From: a virus
Direction: 5' to 3' (one strand)
Virus record (IMG/VR): IMGVR_UViG_3300017769_000030
Span: 1 to 42,050 of that record
Length of the DNA: 42,050 bases
Numbering within the stretch: position 1 is the stretch's first letter; each line of letters opens with the position of its first letter. The notes below the pieces were generated by a model. The model ran no database searches, was not told where the DNA came from, and was given only the letters and a program-made list of their open reading frames with translations. Of this stretch, positions 16,164-24,507 are shown one piece after another. The position numbers and the translations under genes are program-made.

Positions 16164-16540
16164 CAGGCTCTCCGCACCGGGAATGTGGACCCGCCACCGA
16201 CCGGGAAATACGGCCGGAGCAGGTCAAAGACAAAGGACAGGTTGCCCGAGCGAGCCCGGGCCCCGTCTTGGTACTCCGTTTCCGATTCCACCGTATCCGC
16301 TTTGACCCGGGTGCGCTTGATGTCGCCCTGAGTGTCGGCGTACAGGTTGCCGGCGGCCGCCTCTTGCGCCAGGTAAGCCCCGGCGGTCTTAATGGCGTCC
16401 TCTACCGGATCACCCGCCACCACGGAGCGGGCCGTCATCCAGGCATTGGCTTGGAGCACGGCGGGGGCTTTCTCGGCCTCATCTGCCCAGTCAACGCCCA
16501 GAATCTGGTCCACGTCCGCGGTGGTGATGTAATCGGTCAT
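16163..16540 (-). CDS. Head-tail connector (adaptor) protein
   Basis: 125 residues. TTADVDQILGVDW at the start and the helical middle (AVLQANAWMTARSV, AIKTAGAYLAQEAAAGNLY) fit the adaptor family often annotated as DnaT-like (PF20557-type) in phage genomes, though in this position it should be a connector below the portal. One-base overlap with the next gene. The C-terminus is Gly/Pro rich (PYFPVGGGSTFPVRRA), typical of the family. Confidence 0.75.
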   Translation of the reverse strand: MTDYITTADVDQILGVDWADEAEKAPAVLQANAWMTARSVVAGDPVEDAIKTAGAYLAQEAAAGNLYADTQGDIKRTRVKADTVESETEYQDGARARSGNLSFVFDLLRPYFPVGGGSTFPVRRA

Positions 16541-16543
16541 CGG

Positions 16544-16741
16544 TTATTCCTTCGGCTTGGCCGCCGTTTTGGCTTTTGCCGCCGGCTTGGCCGCCGTTTT
16601 GGCGCGCTCAGCAGCGTGCTTGCGCTCCAGGCGCAGGGCGGTCTCGATGTCCACCGGGGCGCCGGGGGTCAAGCCGTCTTTGTTCGCTTTTGGCTCGGCT
16701 TTGGGCTTCCCCTCAGCCTTTACTTCGTTTTCCTCAGCCAT
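16544..16741 (-). CDS. Lys/Ala-rich small protein after the capsid gene
   Basis: 65 residues, rich in Lys, Ala, Glu and Pro, with tandem AAKxKTAAKP-like C-terminal repeats. It has no hydrophobic core and is probably partly disordered. It lies between major capsid and connector genes, where small virion or DNA-contacting proteins are often encoded. Start chosen at 16741, 36 bp beyond the capsid stop. Function unknown. Confidence 0.65.
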   Translation of the reverse strand: MAEENEVKAEGKPKAEPKANKDGLTPGAPVDIETALRLERKHAAERAKTAAKPAAKAKTAAKPKE

Positions 16742-16756
16742 GATTGCCTCCGAAGA

Positions 16757-16774
16757 GGCGGCCCGAAGGCCGCC
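16757..16774 (-). other. UUCG-type hairpin directly after the capsid gene
   Basis: On the minus strand GGCGGCC-TTCG-GGCCGCC, starting 4 bases after the capsid stop. The T-tract is poor (TCTTCGG), so it may be a partial terminator or an mRNA-stabilising stem that favours capsid expression. Confidence 0.65.
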
Positions 16775-16777
16775 GGT

Positions 16778-17788
16778 TTAGTTGGTTACCATGAAGGCCA
16801 TCGGCACCAGCTTGCGCTCGAGCACACGGCTCCAAACGGCAGCGGTGGCCAGCTCGGCCTGGGTGAAGCTGTTGCCGGACGGGGTGCCGACCTGCTGGAA
16901 GCCGAACGGATGCAGCAGCCACGTTTTGCGCAGCCACAACTCTTCCACGCCGGCACCATCAGCGGCGGATTCGTCTTCATCCAGCGCCACCGGGTTCAGC
17001 GGGGAGCCCTCGCCGTAGCCGAAAATGCCCGGGCCGAACAGCACCGAGGTGTACTTCACGCCATCGGTGGTGCCGGCCACGGCGGGCAGGGAGTCGTCGA
17101 CGATGATCCGGCGACCCATGTACGCGCGGTACAGCAGGTTGCCCTCGGAGTCGCGCACGTCCTCGGCGTCGTTCAGCTTGGTGATCTGCTTCGCCACCAT
17201 GGAATGCACGGCGATAGCGGTCACGCCGTCCACCTGGTCGCCCATGGTGTAGGCGGCCTCGATGAAGGCATCGCGGCTGAAGCGAGTGTCGGCGCCCTGG
17301 CTGGCGACGGCCTCGGCGGCGATGTCGTAGACCATGTCGCCGTCGTCGTTGGCCACGTTGTCGGCCATCACGCCCTTAACCGCAGCGATCAGCCGGCGCT
17401 GCCACTGGCGCTGGAAGTACATGTCGGTCTTGGCGCGGATGGCATCCATCGCCTCGCCGCCCATAGCAAGCTCGGAAGCGAGATTGGCGGTTGACCAGCC
17501 CTTGTTCACGAACGCCTTGCGGGCGATCTGTTCGCCCTGGGTGATCTTGGACGGGGTGGCGTTGGAGGCCGGGTTATCCGAGCTGTAGTTGACCTCGTCA
17601 GCGCCGTCCAGGTCGTTCCAGTACGGCAGCTCGATCAGCTTGCCCGGCTGGGAGGCCATGGTGTCCAGCATGGCATTACGGGTAACGATGCCGGACTGGA
17701 AGAACGCGGTCTTTTCGGGACCGTTCACTTGCGGCAGATCCTGGAAGATCTCCACGTCGATGATGTCGGAAAGGCGGGTAGTCGCCAT
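16778..17788 (-). CDS. Major capsid protein
   Basis: 336 residues. It follows a scaffold gene and has the usual features of a phage coat protein of HK97 fold: QSGIVTRNAMLD, LPYWNDLDG near 55, and a P-domain type segment (AIAVHSMVAKQITKLNDAED). The C-terminus (RTWLLHPFGFQ-like segment and KLVPMAFMVTN) is like major coat proteins of this group. It forms the icosahedral shell. No delta-domain extension is visible, in accord with a separate scaffold gene. Confidence 0.88.
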   Translation of the reverse strand: MATTRLSDIIDVEIFQDLPQVNGPEKTAFFQSGIVTRNAMLDTMASQPGKLIELPYWNDLDGADEVNYSSDNPASNATPSKITQGEQIARKAFVNKGWSTANLASELAMGGEAMDAIRAKTDMYFQRQWQRRLIAAVKGVMADNVANDDGDMVYDIAAEAVASQGADTRFSRDAFIEAAYTMGDQVDGVTAIAVHSMVAKQITKLNDAEDVRDSEGNLLYRAYMGRRIIVDDSLPAVAGTTDGVKYTSVLFGPGIFGYGEGSPLNPVALDEDESAADGAGVEELWLRKTWLLHPFGFQQVGTPSGNSFTQAELATAAVWSRVLERKLVPMAFMVTN

Positions 17789-17800
17789 GATTGTTTACCT

Positions 17801-18496
17801 CTACTGGTGGAATTCGTCACGGAGGCGCTTGTAGGCTTCGGGATCCTGTTCTTTCAGGGCCTTCAGCTCTGCGCCTGTATGCTCAGAAAACTTCTTCGTG
17901 ACGGCCCCGCCGCCTTTCCCGCCGGGAGCCCCGCCCCCGGTCGCCTTGCTCCCATCCACGAGATGGGGGTTGTCTTCGGCCAGGAATTCGCCAAGCTTCT
18001 TGGCGTCCCAGGCATCGCCATCAGGGCCGTTGATCTTGATCCCTTCCGGCGTGTGGCTAATGTGCTGCATCGCCTCAGCCATGAGCTGCTTGTGGCGCTT
18101 CACACCATTGGTGGCGTCCTTGTCGATCAGTTGTGCGCAAATCTTTTCAGCTTCCAGGCGGCGCATAAACTCGGCATTCTTTTGGCGCTCTTCGGTCAGA
18201 TCGCGCTCCAGCTTCTCGGCGCGCTCACGCTCTGTCTTGGAGAGCTGCTCCCACTCCTGCTGCTTCTCGAGACGCTCCCGCTCGCGCTTCTCCGCCTCGC
18301 TCTCGAATTCCTGAAGCTTGCGCTTCGCCTCGGCCCGCTCTTCGCGCTCTTTGCGCAGGGCCTCTTTGAGCTCGTCGGCAGGGTCGATGCCGTCCACCTG
18401 GAGGCGGTAACCGTCGCCGTGCTCGCTGTACAGGGCCTGCTGAGCCTCTTCCAGCGCCTCGAACTCTTCCTTGGTGATCTCGAATTTCAGTGCCAT
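17801..18496 (-). CDS. Capsid scaffolding protein
   Basis: 231 residues with a long, highly charged coiled coil (about residues 40-125: KEALRKEREERAEAKRKLQE and following), then a Gly-rich linker (GGGAPGGKGGG) and a charged helical C-terminus (AELKALKEQDPEAYKRLRD) that should bind the capsid protein. This is the gp20-like scaffold pattern. It lies 12 bp upstream of the capsid gene, after a terminator-like hairpin. Confidence 0.87.
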   Translation of the reverse strand: MALKFEITKEEFEALEEAQQALYSEHGDGYRLQVDGIDPADELKEALRKEREERAEAKRKLQEFESEAEKRERERLEKQQEWEQLSKTERERAEKLERDLTEERQKNAEFMRRLEAEKICAQLIDKDATNGVKRHKQLMAEAMQHISHTPEGIKINGPDGDAWDAKKLGEFLAEDNPHLVDGSKATGGGAPGGKGGGAVTKKFSEHTGAELKALKEQDPEAYKRLRDEFHQ

Positions 18497-18538
18497 GTCT
18501 GCAAACCCCGTTTGCTGGTTTCGCCTGCCCCGCAGGCA

Positions 18539-18563
18539 TAAAAAAGGGCCGCTTGAGCGCCCC
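18539..18563 (-). terminator. Intrinsic terminator between minor head and scaffold genes
   Basis: On the minus strand GGGGCGC-TCAA-GCGGCCC (one G/G mismatch) followed by TTTTTTATGCC. It lies after the stop of the minor head gene and would need antitermination for capsid expression. Confidence 0.7.
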
Positions 18564-18581
18564 GTCTAAATCGAATGTCTG

Positions 18582-19589
18582 TTACAGCGTCAGCCCTTCT
18601 CGGGCCGCCAGTTGATCGAGCGTCAGCACCCGGCCGGCGTCATCGGTGAACTGGTTGATCTTGACCTTGCCGGAGCGGAACAGCGCCGCGCGGCGCGGCC
18701 CCAGCACGTCGTTTTGAAACTCTTTGCTCTGCTGGCGCAGGAAACCGCCGTAGGTCAGCTGGTTATCCACCGGCCCATCCATGCTGGCGCGTTCGCCCAA
18801 GCCGCCGAGCCGGTATTCCTCCTTCACCACCGGCACCCGGATGCTGCGGCACCGGTAATGGAGTGTCGGTCGCGGCCCCTGACCCAGCGGGTGCAGCGTG
18901 CGGTCGAAGCCGATGCACGTGATCGTGGTGTGGCTGTCCAGGGTGGCCATGAAGCGCTCACCCTCGAGAATGTCCGCGTTCGCCCGGTACACCTCATCAC
19001 GCGCCGTGGCGCCGATGTGGTTGGTGGCCGTGCGAATCACCGCCTCTGCCTGCTGCCGGGAACGGGTGCGGACCAGCTGCGACACCTCGCGGGCCATCGC
19101 ATCCGTGGTCTTGCCCTCCAGGACACCCGCCTGAACGACCCGCATGCTGTCGCGGCCGACGCCCTGGGCAAAGTCGTCGAATGCCTCGCGGATGGTGAGG
19201 CGCTTCTCCACGTTGCCGCTCAGCAGAGTCATCTTGCTGCGGGTCGTGATCGCCCGGATCTGCTCAGGCGTGAAGCCCTGACGAATCTCTACCGTAGCGC
19301 CGGAGGCCAGCAGCTTGGCGGCGAAGCCGGCCTCTTGCTCGGCGAAGTCTTCCAGCTCCAGAGCGCCCTGCATGCCGGTGGTGGCGTGGACGATGATTTC
19401 CCGCAGGTCGCGCTCCAGGGCCACCATTCGGCCCGCCTGAAACTCGGTAGCGCCGGCAATGCGCTGCTGCAGGTCTTTGGCCAGTTCCCGCAGGATCGGC
19501 AAAGCCCGCTTTACCTGACCTCCGCCGAACTGCTGGATGTAGATCTGGTGCCGGATCAGGGCCTCGAGGAGCTTGCCGTGCGAGGTCAA
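18582..19589 (-). CDS. Minor head / head morphogenesis protein (Mu F-like)
   Basis: 335 residues. The C-terminal half carries the SPP1 gp7/Mu gpF-type pattern (TRSRQQAEAVIRTATNHIGA, then TCIGFDRTLHPLGQGPRPTL-type with TLHYRCRSIRVPVV). These proteins sit inside the procapsid near the portal. It overlaps the portal gene by 4 bp. Confidence 0.87.
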   Translation of the reverse strand: MTSHGKLLEALIRHQIYIQQFGGGQVKRALPILRELAKDLQQRIAGATEFQAGRMVALERDLREIIVHATTGMQGALELEDFAEQEAGFAAKLLASGATVEIRQGFTPEQIRAITTRSKMTLLSGNVEKRLTIREAFDDFAQGVGRDSMRVVQAGVLEGKTTDAMAREVSQLVRTRSRQQAEAVIRTATNHIGATARDEVYRANADILEGERFMATLDSHTTITCIGFDRTLHPLGQGPRPTLHYRCRSIRVPVVKEEYRLGGLGERASMDGPVDNQLTYGGFLRQQSKEFQNDVLGPRRAALFRSGKVKINQFTDDAGRVLTLDQLAAREGLTL

Positions 19590-20950
19590 AGCTCAGTGCC
19601 CCCGGACTGGACCTCCGCGTCGATGTCCTCATCGGTGCGGTCGGGATCAATGCCGCCGGTCTTGCGGCGCCAGGCCCGGTAATCTGCCTTGGCAATCAGG
19701 CCCCGGTCCACCTCCTGGATGCGCGCCATGACCATTTGCGGATCGGCGTCCTGCTCGTAGAATTCCTGATTGAGCCGGAACGTGATGTCATCGAACACAT
19801 CGGCGCTGGCCATGAACAGGGCTGCCCATTCCAGGCAATTCTCGAGACCGTCGCTCACGTTGTCCGCCAAAGTGGACAGATTGGCGTTCTCGGCGCCCGT
19901 CCGGGCCTTCACAGCCTCTTCCCGCTCGTTGCCGCCGCGCTGCTCGATGAGCTTGGCGCCGATGGCCAGCATCTGGGCCTCTTTCTGCTCCATGAGCTTG
20001 AGCGGCAGATTGCGCTCTTCGGCCTGGACCAGATCCACGCTGCCGTTCTTCGTCTGGATGCCGCGACGCGCCCCGACAAGCACCCCGTTGGGGTTCAGGT
20101 CGTTCCATTCCTGAGTGCTGGTGTCGCCGATATTCACGTGGAACATGGGCTGGCCGACGATGAACGACGCCTCCTCCAGGTCCGCGCTGTTGCGGTAATG
20201 GGCGATGTTCACGTCCGCGATGTCCAGCAGGAGCGGATTGTCGGGATGCTCGTCGTTGTTGCCGGCGCCAATGAACTGGAACGGGATCACATCCCACCGT
20301 TCACCGTTGGCCTTGCGCGGTTCCGCCCGGGCAACCTCCTCGTTATTGCGGAAAACCCGCTGAACGTAGAGGCCGGCATCATCCAGGCTCAGGACGCGGT
20401 ATTGCGTCTCGCGATTGACCTGGAACTCATCGACATCAACGTCGTACCACTCGCGCAGCACCACCAAAACCAGCTTCTCGCCGTCACGGCGCCAGTTGGT
20501 GATGCTCGGCGAGGGGTAGGCGCGCAGCGTGGCCCGCAAGCCCTGGGTCTGCTCACGGGTCAGCCCGTCCTCGGCCTCCGGGTAGTCCACCAGAACGCCG
20601 TTGATGCCGTTGGTGGCCGTGTCGGACACCGCGCCCCTGGCAAACTGGGTCAGGCTCATGCCGGAGCCGTCGGCGTCGTCTCGCATGTACTCAATCACGG
20701 ACGGCAGCTCGGCCTCGGGCTTCTTGCGGAATACCGCGCCCAGCATCCCGTCGTGGGTGCGCTTCGTAACGCCCAGCCACAACGCCCGCAGCTTGTACTT
20801 GGCGTACCGGTCGGGATCGTCCGGATCAGGGTCCGGCAGGTACACAGTGCCGCGCCGTTTGATCGCGTCAGAGCCCTCAACCGCATCCCGGACCCGTCGC
20901 GCTTTCTCTTCATGGCGCGAGTAATCAGGGTGGAGCGTTTCAACGGGCAT
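19586..20950 (-). CDS. Portal protein (DUF4055 type)
   Basis: 454 residues. YLPDPDPDDPDRYAKYKLRA near the start, VFRKKPEAELPSVIEY and the later helical stem (QMLAIGAKLIEQRGGNEREE) are typical of the DUF4055 portal family. It makes the dodecameric ring through which DNA is packaged. It lies 4 bp after the large terminase gene and overlaps the minor head gene. Confidence 0.88.
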   Translation of the reverse strand: MPVETLHPDYSRHEEKARRVRDAVEGSDAIKRRGTVYLPDPDPDDPDRYAKYKLRALWLGVTKRTHDGMLGAVFRKKPEAELPSVIEYMRDDADGSGMSLTQFARGAVSDTATNGINGVLVDYPEAEDGLTREQTQGLRATLRAYPSPSITNWRRDGEKLVLVVLREWYDVDVDEFQVNRETQYRVLSLDDAGLYVQRVFRNNEEVARAEPRKANGERWDVIPFQFIGAGNNDEHPDNPLLLDIADVNIAHYRNSADLEEASFIVGQPMFHVNIGDTSTQEWNDLNPNGVLVGARRGIQTKNGSVDLVQAEERNLPLKLMEQKEAQMLAIGAKLIEQRGGNEREEAVKARTGAENANLSTLADNVSDGLENCLEWAALFMASADVFDDITFRLNQEFYEQDADPQMVMARIQEVDRGLIAKADYRAWRRKTGGIDPDRTDEDIDAEVQSGGTEL

Positions 20951-20954
20951 TCTG

Positions 20955-22187
20955 TTACCTCATGAACTTGATGGGGCCGACGCTGGCCGGCTTGATCACC
21001 GGGTACTCGTAATGGATGAAGTAGCCGCCGGCGTCCGGGAAGTGGTCGAGGCCCTGCTTCTTGTCCGGCTCGCCGTGCTGGTTGTAGGCCTGCTGTTCCA
21101 GGCACTTCACATACCCAGGGCAGCGGTCGACGTTGACCCTGTACCCACTCTGGAGCGCCGCGTTCATCGCGTTGATCCGGTCCTTGACCGGCGGGTTCTG
21201 CTTGGGCGCGTGGATCGTGAACCCGGCCTCCCGCAGGATGGCCAGGTCGGTCTTGCTGGCGTCGACACTGCGCCGGCCGCCACCGGAAGCGTCCGGGTAC
21301 ACATGGATGGCGTGGCCTTGGTAGCGATCTTTGATCAGCTGGACCATGTGCGGCGTGTCGTAGCCGTTGGCGATTTCGCCGACCGCTACCGGCTTGCCGT
21401 TGCGCTTCACATGGACGACCGCCGACATCTGGCCGACGTTGAAGTCCATGCCGATGAACAGTGGCTCACCGGCCTGCTCGGTTTCCTGGGTGTTGCACCG
21501 CTTTCGGTCGAACTGGATGTACACCGTGCCGGTCGTCAGGTTGACGAACTCGCCCTCGATGTAGGCGTCCAGCAGGTGCGACGGGTAGATGTCGCGCAGG
21601 CTGTCGATGTAGCCGTCCGGCAGGTGCGGATTGCTGTACGACGGCGCCCGGATGATCTCATAGCCCGGCGGGCGCTTTTCGTGCCACGTCTCGTAGACGA
21701 AGCGGAAGCCCTCCGGGGTAGTGGCCACGCCGACCGTGTTGGGCGAGCCGTCCGCCTTCCTCTGCCGGTTACGGGACAGCACCCGGCGCCAGACCTCGGC
21801 GGCGTCGTCGCGCTTCAGCGTGTCCAGCTCGTCCACGTCCGAATCGCCGACCTCAAAGCCGATGATCCGCTGGGGCGTGTCCATGCTCCTGAAGATGATC
21901 CGGCCGTAGCCGTCGATCTCCAGGATGTTGTGCGGGTGTTTCGTGAGCCGGTACGGCACCTTCAGGTCTGACAGCATCTCCTCGAAGCGCGGCCAGGCGA
22001 TCATCCGGATCAGGTCGTAGGTCGGCTCGTAGAACGCCCTGTCCGATTCAGGGTGCGCCAGCTTGCCCAGCAGGGAGCGGACGATCAGCGCCTCGGTCTT
22101 GCCGGCACCGAAGCCGGCGACGATGGCCGGGTATCGCGCCTCCGAGAAAATGAACTGGTCCTGAGGGACCGTCGGGTTAATTTCCAC
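20955..22187 (-). CDS. terL: Terminase large subunit
   Basis: 410 residues. The Walker A motif GFGAGKT is at residues 25-31, and Walker B-type DELDTLKRDD follows GFEVGDSDV. The nuclease domain begins with FIGMDFNVGQM (first catalytic Asp) and has HVYPDASGGGRRS, typical of the RNase H-like fold. It packages DNA at the portal vertex. It overlaps the small subunit by 11 bp. Cos or pac type cannot be told from the window. Confidence 0.93.
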   Translation of the reverse strand: MEINPTVPQDQFIFSEARYPAIVAGFGAGKTEALIVRSLLGKLAHPESDRAFYEPTYDLIRMIAWPRFEEMLSDLKVPYRLTKHPHNILEIDGYGRIIFRSMDTPQRIIGFEVGDSDVDELDTLKRDDAAEVWRRVLSRNRQRKADGSPNTVGVATTPEGFRFVYETWHEKRPPGYEIIRAPSYSNPHLPDGYIDSLRDIYPSHLLDAYIEGEFVNLTTGTVYIQFDRKRCNTQETEQAGEPLFIGMDFNVGQMSAVVHVKRNGKPVAVGEIANGYDTPHMVQLIKDRYQGHAIHVYPDASGGGRRSVDASKTDLAILREAGFTIHAPKQNPPVKDRINAMNAALQSGYRVNVDRCPGYVKCLEQQAYNQHGEPDKKQGLDHFPDAGGYFIHYEYPVIKPASVGPIKFMR

Positions 22188-22707
22188 CGGGGCGATTGAC
22201 CACTACGGTGACGCCCTCAGGCGGCAGAGAAATCTGGTCCTTGAACGCCTGAACGTCGATGTGCTTGCCGATCAGCTCCAGCCGCTTCACGCGGTCGGAC
22301 AGCTTGACCTTCACCACGACGCCGCAGGGCTCTTTCTCGCCATCGATGTATTCGTACTGCTGCTCAACGTCGATACCGGCCACCAAGCCCTTGCGCCAGA
22401 TCTCCGGCCACTGGTGAATCGGCTTCAGTCCACCGTCCTCGTTGTACAGGTCGGCAAGGTCTGCATCCGCCTCAGCAGCCAAGCGATTGAGCAGCCAGTC
22501 CGCGTCCACCTTGGTGCGCTCAGACCGGGAAGCCTTGGCCTGGGCGATAGCTTCGGCTATCTGGGGTTTTCTAAGGTTCTCGTTCCCCACGGATGCGGCC
22601 GTCTTGGCGCTGTAGCCGGCACGAATGGCCGCCTGTGTGGCGTTCAGGTCGCGCAGGTACTCGTCTACGAATGCCTGTTGCTTGTCGGTCAGCTTGGGAG
22701 TCAGCAC
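22177..22707 (-). CDS. terS: Terminase small subunit
   Basis: 176 residues. The N-terminal LTDKQQAFVDEYLRDLNATQ AAIRAGYSA motif defines the Terminase_2 family, followed by a helix with RKPQIAEAIAQAKASR. The C-terminal part binds the large subunit. It recognises the packaging start, which should lie in or near this gene. A 65-bp gap to the upstream gene holds a short GC hairpin without a T-tract. Confidence 0.92.
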   Translation of the reverse strand: MLTPKLTDKQQAFVDEYLRDLNATQAAIRAGYSAKTAASVGNENLRKPQIAEAIAQAKASRSERTKVDADWLLNRLAAEADADLADLYNEDGGLKPIHQWPEIWRKGLVAGIDVEQQYEYIDGEKEPCGVVVKVKLSDRVKRLELIGKHIDVQAFKDQISLPPEGVTVVVNRPGGN

Positions 22708-22771
22708 CGCTGAGTCCTCCTGTCCTGGGCCCCGCCCAGTTACTCGTTGCCGGGCACCGCCCGGGTTGGCT

Positions 22772-23095
22772 TTACTGGTCCGTCTGTGCCGGTGCGTTCT
22801 TCTCGATGATGATGGCGTCCATCTTGGGCATGACGCCGGCCAGGGCGATCAGCAGGGTGGCCAGTGCGACCAGCCCACCGAGAATCCAGACGGCGCCGCG
22901 CACAAACGAATTCATCTTGGCCAGGACCACCTTCATCTGAGTGGTGTCCTGTCGGATCACGTTCAGGTCTTGAATGCTGGCCTCCAGGTTGCCGACCCGG
23001 TGAGGGAGGCGCTCGGAGTCCAGGGCGTTTACGCGGTGGCGGAGAGTGTGCACTTCCTGCTCCACTGCCCCGAGTCTCGGGGGGATGCTGTCCAT
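22772..23095 (-). CDS. Coiled-coil, C-terminal membrane-anchored protein
   Basis: Start taken at 23095 (MDSIPPRLG) because GAGGA lies seven bases upstream; longer starts overlap the preceding gene. 107 residues: an amphipathic helix (EVHTLRHRVNALD, NLEASIQDLN) followed by one membrane segment (about 72-93, GAVWILGGLVALATLLIALAG) and a short tail. The build resembles haemolysin XhlA-like proteins, which assist holins. It lies between spanins and terminase. Confidence 0.7.
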   Translation of the reverse strand: MDSIPPRLGAVEQEVHTLRHRVNALDSERLPHRVGNLEASIQDLNVIRQDTTQMKVVLAKMNSFVRGAVWILGGLVALATLLIALAGVMPKMDAIIIEKNAPAQTDQ

Positions 23096-23105
23096 GTCGT
23101 ATTCC

Positions 23106-23231
23106 TCATGTGTCATCCCGGGACGATCTCCACCATTGCCGCGCAAGCCACGCAGCCACAAGCCAGAAAAGAAAAACGATAATCAGGGTCAGCGTCAGGG
23201 CGTACACCGTGGTGTACAGCCAGCGCTTCAT
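23106..23231 (-). CDS. Small 41-residue membrane protein in the lysis region
   Basis: ATG at 23231 overlaps the stop of the Rz1-like gene (ATGA), with GGAG just before. One strong hydrophobic segment (about 9-30, ending FLFWLVAAWLA) after a short basic N-terminus, then a basic tail. It could be a second holin, an antiholin or a pinholin-size protein; function is not proven. Confidence 0.65.
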   Translation of the reverse strand: MKRWLYTTVYALTLTLIIVFLFWLVAAWLARQWWRSSRDDT

Positions 23232-23470
23232 TCTCCGATGGCCTCGATCAGGCCGTTATGCCGGGTGGCGCAGTCGTGATACTGGCTGGCCCACTCGGTC
23301 ATGGCGCGCAGGACCGTGCCGGCCTCCCCGTCACTCAGGGTCGGCAGCGTCTCCGGGCACCGAGTCAGAAGATTCTGCTGGTACGGGCTCGCCTCGGGCG
23401 GCCGCGTTGAGCAGCCGGAGGCCAGACTCAGGCACGCACACATTGCGATAAACAGGATTCTGGATCTCAC
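23228..23470 (-). CDS. Rz1: Rz1-like outer-membrane spanin (lipoprotein)
   Basis: 80 residues with signal peptide ending LASGC (lipobox, Cys at 20) and a Pro-containing mature start (STRPPEASP). It starts inside the Rz gene in another frame and runs beyond its end, the classic overlapping Rz/Rz1 plan. As o-spanin it joins Rz across the periplasm to fuse the membranes in the last lysis step. Confidence 0.87.
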   Translation of the reverse strand: MRSRILFIAMCACLSLASGCSTRPPEASPYQQNLLTRCPETLPTLSDGEAGTVLRAMTEWASQYHDCATRHNGLIEAIGE

Positions 23471-23720
23471 GGATCACCCCACGGTCGATGATGCGTTCGT
23501 TGGCCTGCAGGTCGGCCAGGCGGTCTTCCACCTTCTCGGCGATCTTGGATTCGCGCTCCATGGCGGCGTCGATGGCGGCCTGGGCGCCCCGCTCTTCAGC
23601 GAGATCCCGGCTATCCTCGTACCAGCCACGGCCAACCCAGCCGCCGGCGGCGATGGCCGCGATCAAGGCGACAACCGCCAGATACGGTCCAATGCGGTTG
23701 AATAGGGTTAACCAGGTCAT
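23331..23720 (-). CDS. Rz: Rz-like inner-membrane spanin
   Basis: Start at 23720 (MTWLTLFNRIG), with a 4-bp overlap with the holin stop; an upstream GTG-type start is less likely. 129 residues: one N-terminal membrane segment (about 9-30), then a long helical periplasmic part (AQAAIDAAMERESKIAEKVE) and VYRNVCVPESGLRLLNAAA, a motif common in Rz proteins. Works with the overlapping Rz1. Confidence 0.87.
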   Translation of the reverse strand: MTWLTLFNRIGPYLAVVALIAAIAAGGWVGRGWYEDSRDLAEERGAQAAIDAAMERESKIAEKVEDRLADLQANERIIDRGVIREIQNPVYRNVCVPESGLRLLNAAARGEPVPAESSDSVPGDAADPE

Positions 23721-23929
23721 TTCTGCTCCCGGCGCCACTTCCAGATGCCAACCCCGATGGCCGGCAGGCCGAATACCGTGGCCAGCGCCGCAGCAGTGCC
23801 CGTGGGCACATCCGGTGGGCTGTCACCGAATACGCGGATGGTCACCCAGGTGGTCAGGGTGATTGCCCAAAGGATCACCGCCAGGCTCATGAGAGCGTTT
23901 TCAGTGATGAAGCGGTATAGGCGGCTCAT
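23717..23929 (-). CDS. Holin, two membrane segments
   Basis: 70 residues, with predicted membrane helices at about 13-33 and 44-62 separated by a short loop (GDSPPDVPTGTA), and a basic C-terminus (WKWRREQK). Place and size fit a class II holin that opens the inner membrane for the endolysin. It lies between an HNH endonuclease gene and Rz; the endonuclease separates it from the endolysin. Confidence 0.82.
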   Translation of the reverse strand: MSRLYRFITENALMSLAVILWAITLTTWVTIRVFGDSPPDVPTGTAAALATVFGLPAIGVGIWKWRREQK

Positions 23930-23932
23930 TTA

Positions 23933-24469
23933 TCACTTTGCCAGTGTCCACCCCTTCAGCTTTCCACGGCGGAAAGTGTGCGGCAGATCCTGGTGCTTCC
24001 TCGCATAGCTGATAGACGTATGATCAAACCCATAGCGACGCGTCGCCTCAAGGCCACTACCAAAATCGATCTCCTCGCCATCCGGCGAGATCAAAACAAA
24101 CGCTTTTGATCTATTGTGCTCTGCGCCAAACTTGCCAAGAGCACTTGGTGGAACCTTTTTACCAAGCACCCTTAGCGCATGCAGGTGATTCTCCGAGCAA
24201 GTGCACCACTCCAAGTTTTCAACCCGGTTGTCAGTTTTAACCCCATTTTTATGATTTACCTGAGGCAGCCCTTTCGGGTTCGGAATAAAAGCGCCTGCCA
24301 CTAATCGGTGAATCTGGTGGCGCTTAGGCTTTCCGTTAATGCAAAAGCAGACACTGTGATAACCCGGAGTTGATAGATTGGGCCGCAGCTTTTTTGTGCC
24401 ACTGAACACGTCACCGCGCTCGGTAACGGTGTAGCGGCCCTCATATCCTGGAACTATAGCTGTACGCAT
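23933..24469 (-). CDS. HNH homing endonuclease (NUMOD4 + HNH)
   Basis: 178 residues. The N-terminus is NUMOD4-like (VPGYEGRYTVTERGDVFSG). The HNH core is HQIHRLVAGAFIPNPKGLPQ, with VNHKNGVKTDNRVENLEW as the N/H part. The C-terminal part (GLEATRRYGFDHTSISYARK) is a DNA-binding NUMOD-type HTH. It is inserted between endolysin and holin. Its ribosome site lies in a hairpin loop, suggesting kept-low translation. A free-standing mobile gene, with no role in lysis. Confidence 0.92.
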   Translation of the reverse strand: MRTAIVPGYEGRYTVTERGDVFSGTKKLRPNLSTPGYHSVCFCINGKPKRHQIHRLVAGAFIPNPKGLPQVNHKNGVKTDNRVENLEWCTCSENHLHALRVLGKKVPPSALGKFGAEHNRSKAFVLISPDGEEIDFGSGLEATRRYGFDHTSISYARKHQDLPHTFRRGKLKGWTLAK

Positions 24470-24494
24470 GTAACTGTCCTCCTGAACAGTTACA
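24469..24494 (-). promoter_or_regulatory. Hairpin with the Shine-Dalgarno in its loop
   Basis: On the minus strand TGTAACTGT-TCAGGAGG-ACAGTTACA, a perfect 9-bp stem. The loop holds AGGAGG, and the last stem base is the A of the start codon of the homing endonuclease. It should limit translation of this gene from long transcripts. Confidence 0.75.
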
Positions 24495-24507
24495 TAATCA
24501 CTCGAAA

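Noticed and set aside
16268-20965. Long plus-strand frames (16268-17494, 17729-18541, 18612-19682, 19736-20965)
   Set aside because: All are opposite to well-supported head genes and show only shadow composition.
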